A program made the position numbers and the translations under genes. Shown here in pieces: positions 1 through 12,400 of a stretch of DNA of 64,000 bases. The stretch covers positions 34,856,525-34,920,524 of the forward strand of contig CM055093.1 in assembly GCA_029204225.1 (NCBI GenBank), read 5' to 3'. Each line of letters starts with the position of its first letter. The first letter of the stretch is position 1. This stretch comes from Diphasiastrum complanatum (Eukaryota; Streptophyta; Lycopodiopsida; Lycopodiales; Lycopodiaceae). The notes below the pieces were generated by a model. The model had not been told where the DNA came from and did no database searches. It saw nothing but the letters and a program-made list of their open reading frames with translations.

Positions 1-434
1 GCACTGATCTTCTCCTTCCGTAGATCCCGATCTTAACGAGATGGCTCTGATACCATGTTAGAATCGAAGAGATTCTCTAATCGGAGTAGACTAATCTTAT
101 TAGTACTCACACAAAACATCAACCACAAGCTGAAGAAGAAGAGAGACTACAAGAAGCTATGCTTCATAAGCTGGAAACTGAGATAACAATGGAGGTGGGC
201 ACCTATCTACTCTTATAGAGGCTGTCCACAATGAAAAGCAAAAGCTATTCTACTACAATAGCAATTGAATGCTAATTATGAAGTCTTAACAATAGAAATG
301 TATGCTAACTTGATTAAAATAGATTTCTATACTATTCTAGCAAAATTGGTACTAACTTAGGTACCTATACTAAAAATAGAAATAGGCCTTCTAGCACGCA
401 GGCTGGCCTCTACAATTAACCATTAATTCTAACA
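1..434 (-). mobile_element. 5' end of an inverted Ty1/copia element: LTR plus primer-binding site
   Basis: Read on the minus strand, an LTR runs from 434 to 56, starting TGTTAGAATT and ending TTCTAACA. It is followed directly by a primer-binding site (55-43, TGGTATCAGAGCC), the plant initiator-Met tRNA complement used by copia elements. The internal region leaves the window at base 1. The LTR is clearly the same family as the pair at 3339-3741 and 6098-6494: they share the TATA-containing stretch, the tract ending gtctactcc and both termini. The body and 3' LTR are outside the window, so completeness and target duplication cannot be judged. Confidence 0.85.
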
Positions 435-2379
<1,945 letters not shown>

Positions 2380-3338
2380 GATGATCTTGAGCGGATTATT
2401 AGGGAAGAGGGTGGAGATGGTTGTCCGTTAGCAGATATGATTATCCCTATTCTACTGTATGCAGATGACGTGATACTTCTATCGAGATCAGCATCTCGGC
2501 TTCAAAGTTCAGCGGCACCTTGATGCTTTATATACTTTCTACCAAACATGGGGTTTGATGGTGAACATTGGTAAGACTAAGGTCATGGTGTTCAACACCA
2601 ATCGTCAGCATATGAGAGACACAGTGTTCTACTATGATGGGCTGCCACTGGAGATAGTAGCCTCTTATACATATTTGGGTGTCCTTTTTACTGGTCCATT
2701 GCTCACTTTTAGACCAGCTGCACAGTCTAGGCTCCGCAAGGGGCACTCTGCTCTTGTCCAGATGGAGTCCTCTATTTACTATGTACATGATCTTGATACG
2801 CGTTGTCGCCCTTTTTCTGCCACTGTCTCTCCGGTGGCTCTATATTCAGCAGAGACATGGTGTCCTGGCTTGTCCAGAGATACTTGGAGTGATATTTCAC
2901 ATTTGCAGATCCTTATGCTTAGCCGGATGATCCGTGCGAAGCAGTCAGTTCCCCATGATATCATACTGGCAGAGTCTGCCTCACCACCACTGATTGTCGA
3001 GGCTATATTTCGGATTCATTCATAGGGTCTCGGAGCTTGATCCATCCAGATATGTTGCTGCAGCTTTCCCGTCCTCTCACACTCTAGCTCATCAGCAGGC
3101 TAAGTCCTCATGGTTTCAGTGTGTTTCTGACCTTTTGAGTAGGTGGGGTTTATCTATATCTGATCTCCCGAATGGGACACAACATATATCCGCCAGCAGA
3201 TTTATAGAGCTTACATTAGCACAGTGTGGTCTCACCCAGATCCAACACGAGTCAAGCTTCATTTTTATCTTCAGCTTGATGTTTCCGAGCTTCCCATCCG
3301 GCCGAGTTATTTGTCTCAGACGTCATTTTCCAATGTCC
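2380..3338 (+). pseudogene. non-LTR retrotransposon (LINE) reverse transcriptase, 3' half, first segment
   Basis: The reading around 2440-2500 contains the RT active-site box ILLYADDVILL. After a frameshift near 2505-2515 the same protein continues as WGLMVNIGKTKVMVF and YLGVLF, the palm/thumb signature of non-LTR reverse transcriptases. The C-terminal region follows (about 2555-3330), with another change of frame near 3000. No endonuclease or upstream RT blocks are visible, so this is a 5'-truncated, decayed copy. It is cut at 3338 by the copia element and resumes at 6495-6500. Removing the insertion and one copy of the 5-bp duplication restores a continuous reading across the junction. Confidence 0.85.
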
Positions 3339-3741
3339 TGTTAGGAATTAATGGTTAAGTAATTAATTATAGAGGCCAGCCTGCGTGCTAGAAGGCCTCT
3401 TCCTACTTTACTATAGGTACCAAGGTTAGTACCAATTTTGCTATTATAGTATAGAATACTATTTTATAATTATGCTAAAATAGATTGCTATTTTTGAGAC
3501 TTAGTAATTAGCATAATTGCTTTTGCCAAACGGTATTGTTGGCAAATAGCTTTTACCTTAGAGTTAGTCCAGCCTCTATAAGAGCAGACGGGCGCCCTCC
3601 TTCATTATCAATTCAATACAGATCAGTTCTGTTCATTGCTCTTCTGAATCCTGATTCATCTTCTTCCCCTTGTGTTTGGTGTTTTGTGAGTACTAATAAG
3701 ATTAGTCTACTCCTAGTTTCAGAATCACTCAGATTCTAACA
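3339..3741 (+). repeat. 5' LTR of the 3.2-kb copia element
   Basis: Begins TGTTAGGAAT and ends GATTCTAACA, next to the primer-binding site. A TATA-like CTCTATAAGAGC near 3573 is the probable promoter, placing the transcription start about 25-35 bases downstream. Confidence 0.93.
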
Positions 3742-3754
3742 TGGTATCAGAGCC
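3742..3754 (+). promoter_or_regulatory. primer-binding site (tRNA-iMet)
   Basis: TGGTATCAGAGCC immediately follows the 5' LTR. It matches the 3' end complement of plant initiator methionine tRNA, the usual copia minus-strand primer. Confidence 0.92.
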
Positions 3755-3769
3755 ATCTCGTTAAGATCG

Positions 3770-4590
3770 GGATCTATGGAAGGAAGAAGAAGATCAGCAC
3801 CGCAGGTTTTGCTGGTGGAGATCGCATCTAGTGGAGGTGCTATTTGGTGAAGGTTGCATCTGGTGGAGGCGCCATCCTGTGCAGGTCTTTCTGGTGGAGG
3901 TCACGTCTGGCCCAGGTAGCTTCTGGACAGGTAGCAGTATCAGACAGGCAGATCTGAGGGAGGCAACATCCAAGACAGCAGAACAGGTATTTTCTTGTGC
4001 AGGTTTTATGTGGTGCAGGTTCATCTGAAGCAACCATACAGGCAGTACCTGGGGAAACAGTGTCCAGGACAGGCTTTATCTGAAGCAGTTTCCAGAACAG
4101 AGGCATATTTGAGGGCGACAGTCTCTGGTGGAGGCAACAGCTGGTTCAGGCATATCTGAGGGCGGGGAGGCAGCATCTGGTGCAGGCATATCTGAGGGCA
4201 ACAAGATCAGGTCAGAATGGGCAGCATCCAGTGCATGCACGTCTGAGGGTGGCGAGATCAGATCAGAATTGGTGGAGGCAGTAACTGGTGCAGGTCATAT
4301 CTGCAGCAAAGGAGGCAACAACTGAGATCAGAGTTATTTGAGGATGATAGCAGTTGGTGAAGGCATCAGCTGAGGGTGGCATCAACCTCTGTCAGAACCA
4401 GACAGGTTCTATCTGGGGACAGCAACATCTGAAAAAATCAGATCAGATTCACAACAGATAACAATCAGATAGGTGTTATCTGAGTGAGGCAGAACCTGGA
4501 TAGGTCAGGTCAAAACTAGACAGGTTCTATCTGGGACAGCAGACAGGTAAATCTGAGGCAGGTAGTATCTGGACAGGTGCTATCCAGGGA
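3770..4590 (+). repeat. degenerate purine-rich repeats in the copia leader
   Basis: About 800 bases between PBS and gag consist of many diverged copies of short modules such as ATCTGGTGCAGG, ATCTGAGGG and TGGTGGAGG. No long reading frame is kept. This is either an expanded untranslated leader or the decayed remains of a repetitive coding sequence. Confidence 0.7.
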
Positions 4591-4604
4591 AGGCGACAAT
4601 TAAT

Positions 4605-5525
4605 ACATTGTTGCATTCCGTGAAGAATAAGGTTATTCCTCTGATCAGGAATGCAGTTGGGCCTAAGGATGCATGGGATATCCTTAAGAACACATGAAAA
4701 ACGGTAAATAAGTCTCGAGCGTTGTTCTTGAACAATAAGCTTCATACCTTGAAAATGGAATCAGAAGAATCCATTACGAATTTTATTACCAGGGTGACAG
4801 ATCTAAGAGATCAGTTGTCTTCTAGCTTACCGTTACAATATCAGAACTTTGTGGATGATTTTTCCAGGAAAGTATGGATGTACTTGCTTAAGTATAAGAG
4901 TCAAGCTTTTAAGTTCTTTACTCAGTTCAAATCACTTGTTGAGAAGCAAACAGGAAAGCAACTCAAGATTCTACGTTCAGATAAGGGAGGTGAGTTCATA
5001 TTCACAGAGTTCCAGGAATTCAGCAAAGAACATAGAATCAAGAGACAATCTGCTTCGACTGATGCACCACAACATAATGGAGTAGCCGAGAGAAAGAACA
5101 GGTCTATTGTGGAGAGTGCTCGAAGCATGCTACGAGGTAAGAACCTCAAGAATCATTTGTGGGGCGAAGCAGTTAGTACAGCAATTTACTTACTTAACAG
5201 AAGTCCTACAAAAGCTGTTCTAAATCGAACTCCAGAAGAAGCTTTCACAGGTATAAAACCTAAAGTGGATCATCTACGAGTTTTTGGTTGTATTGCATAT
5301 GCTCATATTCCTAAAGATAATCGTCAAAAACTTGATTCAAAGGCAGTCAAGTGTTTATTCCTTGGTTATGATGAGCAAGAGAAGGCATATCGCCTTTATA
5401 ATCTTACCAGTAAGAAGGTGATTATGAGCGGGGATGTTGTATTTGAAGAAAGTGAGTCTTCTACCCTAGAAGATCATGAGGAGGATGTATTTTTCTCCTA
5501 CATCAAAAACTCATGTCATAGATGA
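4605..5525 (+). pseudogene. gag fused in frame to integrase core by an internal deletion
   Basis: The gag part (about 4605-4845) has the copia Gag hallmarks AWDILKN and LHTLKMESEESI, with an in-frame TGA at 4695-4697. Within one codon run, around 4846, the frame passes into the integrase core at VDDFSRKVWMYLLK. That core carries the catalytic acidic residues seen in VDDFSR (Asp), RSDKGGE (Asp) and VAERKN (Glu), then the GYD and MSGDVVFEE blocks of the integrase C terminus. The intervening CCHC knuckle, protease and integrase zinc domain (roughly 1 kb in intact elements) are gone. The longest stop-free part is 4722-5525. The product cannot be an active integrase without its N-terminal domain. 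Confidence 0.88.
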
Positions 5526-6003
5526 TATTCAGGAAGATACAGGTCCATGTGATACAGCTTCTACACAAATTGTACCAAGGATGAGTACACAGGTGGATCT
5601 TGGTAAACGAAAGGAAAGGTCAAGAGTATTTGATACTTATTCTCCTTCTACATCACCTACAAAGAAGTTACCAAGATGGTATTTTGAGACTATAAAAGAT
5701 AGTCAAATGTTGGATGATCGAGTCAACAAGGAGCTAAGAGATTGACACGTTCAAGTGTCAACTATTGTGAAGATGGTGAAGAAACGCATTATGCGTTTAT
5801 GACTTCAGAGCTGGATTCAGAGGATCCTTTATTTTATGAAGATGCTGCAAAGGAACAAGTTTGGAAGTCTGCTATGGATGAGGAGTACAATTCTATTATG
5901 AAAAACGAGACATGGGATCTTGTCGTACTTCCAGCGGGTTGCAAGTGGATTTATAGAACCAAGTTTAAGTCTGATGGTTCTATAGATAAGTATAAAGCTG
6001 GTT
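5526..6003 (+). pseudogene. integrase-RT hinge, RT start and RNase H tail remnant of copia pol
   Basis: After a frameshift near 5500, reading continues through the hinge to about 5745. It shifts again into the RT N terminus (EEYNSIMKNETWDLV, then CKWIYRTKFKSDGSIDKYKA). At about 6000 the sequence jumps from KYKA to a VANIFTKGLG-like C-terminal RNase H tail just before the polypurine tract. A second internal deletion therefore removed the RT palm, thumb and most of RNase H. Confidence 0.88.
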
Positions 6004-6087
6004 GATCAAGTTGCAAATATCTTCACAAAAGGACTTGGTCATGAAAATCAGGACACTCCTAGGTCTTATTGACAATCAATTATCCAT

Positions 6088-6097
6088 TAAGGGGGAG
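6088..6097 (+). promoter_or_regulatory. polypurine tract
   Basis: TAAGGGGGAG immediately precedes the 3' LTR and would prime plus-strand DNA synthesis. Confidence 0.85.
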
Positions 6098-6494
6098 TGT
6101 TAGGAATTAATGGTTAATTAATTAATTATAGAGGCCAGCCTGCGTGCTAGAAGGCCTATTTCTATTTTTAGTATAGGTACCTAGGTTAGTACCAATTTTG
6201 CTAGAATAGGATAGAATACTATTTTATAATTATGCTAAAATAGATTGCTATTTCTGAGACTTGGTAATTAGCATAATTGCTTTTGCCAAACGGTATTGTT
6301 GGCAAATAGCTTTTACCTTAGAGTTAGTCCAGCCTCTATAAGAGCAGACGAGCGCCCTCCTTCATTATCAATTCAATACAGATCAGTTCTGTTCATTGCT
6401 CTTCTGATTCATCTTCTTCCTCTTGTGTTTGGTGTTTTGTGAGTACTAATAAGATTAGTCTACTCCTAGTTTCAGAATCACTCAGATTCTAACA
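6098..6494 (+). repeat. 3' LTR of the 3.2-kb copia element
   Basis: A 397-bp partner of 3339-3741, lacking a short segment present in the 5' copy near 3650. It ends TCTAACA, followed by the target duplicate tgtcc. Confidence 0.93.
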
Positions 6495-7103
6495 TGTCCA
6501 GTCTACTATGAGATCAGAGGCAGATACCATTGCTTATACATAGATACTCCACTTACACTTGGTTCTTTCCTTGCCTTCTCAGATGCGAGAAGGATTGGTT
6601 TATTATTACGAGAGATGTTTACTCTAAGATCTTCCTTTTTATTGGATGTTTCTGATGTGGATCATAGCCAATCCCACATTACGCACTTTTTCAAGAAGAG
6701 GAATAGAGATGAGACTTCTGACAGTGAGATAGACATTCCAGTACGACGACCGAAGCTCCAGCGTCCTCTCCGCCCCTCCAAGCCCAGGACTCTTCGCCGG
6801 AGGCCAACACCTGCTTTTCACCATATCATGCAGTTTTTTTCTATCCACTTAGCCAGTTAGTTAACTTATATCAGTTTTCTCTTTCCCTCTGTGTAGCTGG
6901 TGGTTACGCTACTGATATTGTACCCTCGACAGAGCAAGAGGTTAAGCTTTGTTTTTCTCTCTATTTTCTAGTGCTAGTTTAGCTTTTAGGAATAAGTCGT
7001 ACATGGACAATGCTCCTTTTTTTGATGTACTTTCTACTTGTCTTATGTGCCCTCGGGCACTTGATAGGCATTAATATAGTAATTCTAATTCTAATTCTAA
7101 TTC
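6495..7103 (+). pseudogene. LINE remnant, second segment with 3' tail
   Basis: This is the downstream part of the element cut at 3338. The coding remainder runs to about 6860. An AT-rich 3' region then carries a perfect 6-bp-stem hairpin, GTGCCC-TC-GGGCAC (7047-7060), and ends in four TAATTC units (7080-7103). A terminal hairpin plus a short simple-repeat tail instead of poly(A) is typical of several non-L1 LINE clades. The clade itself cannot be named from this piece. Confidence 0.75.
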
Positions 7104-9284
7104 TCTCTCTCCTTCCTACTGCTAAACAAGCATGGTCTCAGGCTTTCCCCAATCTTGGTGTGCACAAACATCATTCATGTCATCTATAAGAGTGTGACGC
7201 CCGTGAAACTTGATACACCATCACGATCGAGCACATCATTGCTACGCTTTATGGGACTGTTCTACAAACTGCGGAGAGTGATGAGGCAAAGATGAGATGG
7301 TTTCATCCATTGGGACAGGCAGGCTTTAGGGCTCATTATTCCATAACTAATCACGTGTTTACTTTTCGTTGTGATTGAGGCTAGATCCAGACATGAGAGG
7401 GTCTACTATTGTTTTGTGGACCATTGATTTCCATTTTACTCTATGCACACAATGTGGCGTTGATCTCCCATACAGACGCAGGTCTAAAAGGGGCATTTGG
7501 ATAGGCTTCATTCATTCAGCCCCTATGACTATCACGAGATGAAGATCTAGGCCTCCATCTAGAGAAGAAGGAACGAATCCAAGGCTGAGAATCTTGGTGT
7601 CGGAGTTGGTCCCTCTGACATGCCTCTCTTTGTACCAAATACATCCCTCAAATTATCACCGTCACACAAATGTGGGTCCCTGTATGAGAGACGTGATTGT
7701 AGGTAGCTAGAGGATCCCAAACAGACAGTTGTATTCCCTAATTTTGTAAAAAATGGGTCACCGGAATATGAAGTGCTTCTTTGTTTCTACCTCACCAAGA
7801 GTCACATTTGGCAAATCCTACTCTCTCACGTAGTACCCTTGAGGCGTCTCAACATGTAGCTGGTGTGAAGAGACGAAGAACTGGCCCGAAGTGAAAGAGG
7901 CAGTGTGAAAGTCCACTATCCAGACACATAGGGAGGCCAAGAATCCCTACTATACCTGTCTCCAAGAAGCATGTACGTAGTAGTCTGATTTGACCCCAAG
8001 AGGGCCATAGGTACGTTGTACGTATGCCCAGTAGATGACTCGACAAATATAATGGTGAGTGTGAGAGGCCTGGGAAAACAATGATAGCCAGTGACCCATG
8101 CGAATGAAACTGCCGGGAAGAAGTCAAAGCCAAGTGAGAGTAGCCGGTCTATCATCTGCGAAGCTGACTAACCTCTGTATGTACATGCTCAATGTGATGA
8201 TGGCATCAACCTCAACTTGAAGTGGCGGGATAGCAACTCTGCGAGAATGATCTGGTGCAGTTCTAAGGGCTTGGCCCTGATCATCCGTGCAAGCCTAGTA
8301 ATCTGTAGTCGCAGGATACTGGTCCGCTCAATAGCACATGAAATCCCAATATAGCAAACCTATATCACATACATGGCTGTAGGGGTAACAAGAGTATCAA
8401 ATAGGCTACACTTGCTCCGGGCACCTCGAATATATCTCATAGAACAAGGCATCCCAAGGTGGACCAAAGCAATGTGACCTTTCCTCCGCCTCTGGCAGTA
8501 GCAAGACGCTGCATGCTAAAAACAGGTCCAATGAAGAGTGTCCCCAAGTATGTATAAGGAGATACCACTTCTAGTGATTGACCATCTAGAGCAAATATTT
8601 GTTGTTGCATGCTCACTTATGGTTAGGCCTTGGGATTAGGAAAAAACTAACAACTATGGCAAGTTAAAGTATTACAATGATTACATATAGCACTACGAAA
8701 ACATTAATGATCAAGATGAAGCAGTGGCAGTTTAGGAGCAGAGTTTTAGGATCATGTGTTAATCAACAGGCCACCACCTCCTGTTGTCATGCCTTTAACT
8801 TTTATCCAAGGCATTTTGATGAAAGGGGCAAAAATTATTGTATAGAAGTTGAGCTATAAGTTACAGCCTAATACGGTTCAGGATTTCTTTTAACAAGCTA
8901 AATGTATGGTTTAAATCATATCATGTAAGGTTGCATATGAAAATTATAAAAGATGTCCAAATCACGTTCCATACATTTTGAACATTCAAAGGGAATGTGT
9001 GTTCTGGGACACCAGGCCCAGAACAGCATTCCAAAGCAACTTACATACATCACAATCAAAAGCTGGGACCGTTACCATATTCACAACATTTCAAGCTTGG
9101 GTACTTATGGAAACCAACATCTATGGAACATCGATGTGGCAGCTGTTTTGTAAAAACAATTATCAAACTTACGAGAGAATTGAGAACATATTTATTGGAC
9201 ATTCCTCTATATGGAGCCAAACCCCTAGAGGCTAGACCTCAGTACACACGTTTAATATGCCCATATAATGCAAATCTAGCTTAC
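7104..9284. other. no recognisable gene; probably intron or intergenic DNA downstream of the last visible IREH1 exon
   Basis: Both strands were read. No kinase-like exon and no transposon domain was found. Two overlapping minus-strand frames near 7850-8155 are open for about 80-95 codons but match nothing I know. Confidence 0.55.
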
Positions 9285-9457
9285 CTTAGAAGCTTATCTA
9301 TTCGTTTCCCAAATGTATCAACAGTGAGAGCCTCAACTTTACGGTGTTGAAGGACATCTTGCAAATCTTGCATGCAAGATACCAAATACTCCATGGCACC
9401 TCCATCAGCAACATTTGTGTTTGCAACACAACGTGCTATATCCACCAACTCGTCTAT
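9285..9457 (-). CDS. IREH1: IREH1 exon just before the kinase domain (173 nt)
   Basis: Acceptor TTCACAG, donor AAG|GTAAGC. It encodes [14 protein letters not shown] and [18 protein letters not shown], which in the family lie shortly before the kinase domain. It ends in phase 2, so one base from a further exon is needed and none is seen in the window. Confidence 0.88.
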
Positions 9458-12400
9458 CTGTGAAGGACAAAAGAATAACATTGTTAAATGCATGGCCACA
9501 ACTAGTAAAGAGAAGATATGCATTATATTGGATTTACCTGAAAGTAGCGAATTTCCCTTATAAGTGCAAAAGGTAGCACTGTACCTAAAAAACACATTCA
9601 CATGCAACCATAACATGCACTTTATCTTTCTCATTGCCTCCAGTTCAAAATTGCACAAACAAGATAAGATAGAAATTTGAGAAAAAGGGCCTACACCTTG
9701 CTAGGTATTGACTTTTCAAAGTGCAGGTGGTGGACAATGGATCTCCAATGCAAACAGTTCAAATATCCTCCAATACAATGAAGATCTCTGAAGAATAATA
9801 TATTGACTTTTGTCAATGGCTACCAGTTACTTAGGAATGACAACAAGAGATAGATATCCTAGTTGTCTAAAGGACAAAATAAAAGAATATAAGCAGGTAT
9901 CAACCGTTAATAGTAAGCAGGTATCAACCGTTACCCTAAAGGCTTCTTCATTTCTCAGCATTTCATTACAGCACTTAAGCAAAGCTCAATTGAAATTTCA
10001 AGAATAAAAATGCTCCAACTACACCCAACATATGACATGTTGGATGATGCATACACTGATATTTCCACTTTCAAAGTTCAAACGAGCCCATACCATGATT
10101 AAAGGTTTTCACGAAAAAAAGTACCAAATGAAAGAATATAGAAATGAGAACCTAAATGAAACTTGCGCAAATGCTCCACTGACCTGCCCAAGATCTTCCA
10201 TCTCTGCTGCGCTGCATCGCTCTGCAAGCAGCAAATCTATCTGGCTTGTCCTTGGAGTCACAAGAGGTGAGCATGGAGTTCCACTTCCAGTTGATGAGGC
10301 AGTTAAGCCCAAATCGGATCGTGGACCAAAACGTGTTTTACCATAGTTGGCACTGAACCCTCTCAGATCTTCAAGACTAGCAGCATCCATTTCATGAAGA
10401 TCCTCCAACATATCTTCTGAATCTCGACGAGGTAATTCGCTTACCCTTGGAGATACCCCCTCAGATCCTTCCCCTCCCTTTCTAGCATTCAACTGTTTAA
10501 CAGTATCAGGACTCCCTCCAGTTCCTGCCTGAATGCTTTTTGGAGTGTACGACTCCAGCATTTTCTCCAAAGTTTCAGCAAGCCTGTTGAGCCGTTCATC
10601 TATGCCTAGAGCTTTGTAATCACATCTGTCAGCAAAAGCACAGACACGGGAATGTTCTTCCAGGTGCAAAGTAGGAACGACTTCTTCACATATGCGACAA
10701 ACAAGCTTGATGTCCTCCACACTTCCTCCCAACTCTCCCACATAACCCCAAGCGACTTTTTGCTGAGGCTTTAAAGCTGTTCGAGAAGACTCTTTAAGTG
10801 GTGCTTCCTGTACAATGGCCGTACCACCATCGCGATCTAAATGAGATTTCAAAGCACCATTTTTCTTGTTCAGATCAAGTTGGAAATCTTGTATATTTGT
10901 CTGTATTGCCTCAGAAAGTCCTTGCCTTCCAGCTTTGTGTTCAGAAGAAGCAGTGAACTTTTTCCAAGAGGCTAGTCTACTAGCAATCAGTGAGTTCACA
11001 TGATTAGGCACAGCACTATCCTTTCTGGTATTAGAAATGGTCTCCTCCAGCAGCAGTTTTTTGGATCGTTCACCATCTTCAGGAAGAATTCTCTGAGAGG
11101 GAATAAAGACCTCTTTGTTTTTCCAACCATAACCTCTTAACTCCTGGCTATAGAAGCGAGGAGGTGACCTTGCCTTCTTGTCCTTCAAACTATTTGCGAC
11201 TGCCTTACCCTTTCTGCTTGCTATCAAATTGTGTGACCCCTCAACTGAAGAATCTACTTTGGCATGTGCAGAAAAGCTACTGTTATGGTCATCTTCATCC
11301 AAGCCACTCTCTTTCTGGAACTGCAGCAAGCGCGTACATCTTGTCAAAATAAACAGCATTCGTGTGTGCAGTTGCTTCAGAAGGCCAACTGGTAGTTCTT
11401 GCCGTCTGTCATCAAGCTCTTGAACAATATTTTCACCTTGTTGACGGAATTCTACAGTGGACATGATGGCACATTGCCTTGCTAAGATCAAAAGATCCTC
11501 AATTTTCTCTTTCCAATCAGGAGATGCATCTCCATTTTTCTCCAAAATTTCAACCAAATTGCCAGCAAATACTGCAAGCTCAGTATTTACTTCCTCCTTA
11601 GCGGTGTTGAATCGTGCTCGAAGGGCATTTAGCACCGCCTGCCATTGCAAACTAGCGAGTATTAAAAAACAGAAAAAAAAATGCCATTATATGTACCTGC
11701 TTGGAACCAATTTAACAAACAAAAAGCCTTCAGCTCAATACATATATACTGAAATGCCTTCCCACCAAGATGTTACAGAAAAAAAAAATAGCTTTGTTAA
11801 ATCACCAGTGGTCAAACAAAAAGGACAGAATCTGTCAAAGTTATCAATGAATGTGAAATCCTGTATGTATGTTAAGAGAACAAGCAGTAATAAGGGTTCA
11901 CCAGAAGCTTGTGCTCAGTTGCTCTGAATTGAATATTACATGTAAAAGTACCATCTCATGCACCTTTAAGTAGATGCTCCCGCCTGTTTAATTCATGAGT
12001 ATTATAAGCACTACAAATAGTAAGAAGTCATGATGAAAATATTTATCAGTGCCTCTGCAACAGCAGGATTTGGGATGAAGGTATCTCAGAGGTGCGCACT
12101 AAACCAAGAAAAAAAGTTCTTCTGATTGAACTCATGCTCCAATAATTAGGATCAACTGCAGTTTGAGCCAGGATATTTGCACACATATTCAGTGTTGGGA
12201 AGCTATAGTAGTATGAATGGTCCTGAAGAGGTAAGCAGCCAGCCACTAAACAAGCTCATAATTTAGAAATTGTTGCTTGACTATGTCAATATATTCAGCC
12301 AAGGCTCATATGGAGTCAATCGAAGTTCTCTTCAATGCTGATTTGGCCCATCATCATGTAACAGAACATTCTTATAAACTATAGGCAACAGAGGGACTTC

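Larger units (their letters stand above)
3334..6499 (+). mobile_element. Complete, internally deleted Ty1/copia element with target-site duplication
   Basis: The element itself is 3339-6494. Its LTRs are 3339-3741 (403 bp) and 6098-6494 (397 bp), both TGTTAG...TCTAACA, differing at about 15 positions plus one short indel. The 5-bp duplication tgtcc flanks it at 3334-3338 and 6495-6499. PBS 3742-3754 and polypurine tract 6088-6097 are intact. Only about 2.3 kb lies between the LTRs: a repetitive leader, a gag-integrase fusion and a fragment of RT start. Protease, most of RT and almost all of RNase H are deleted. The element is therefore non-autonomous, though its cis signals look usable. Confidence 0.93.
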
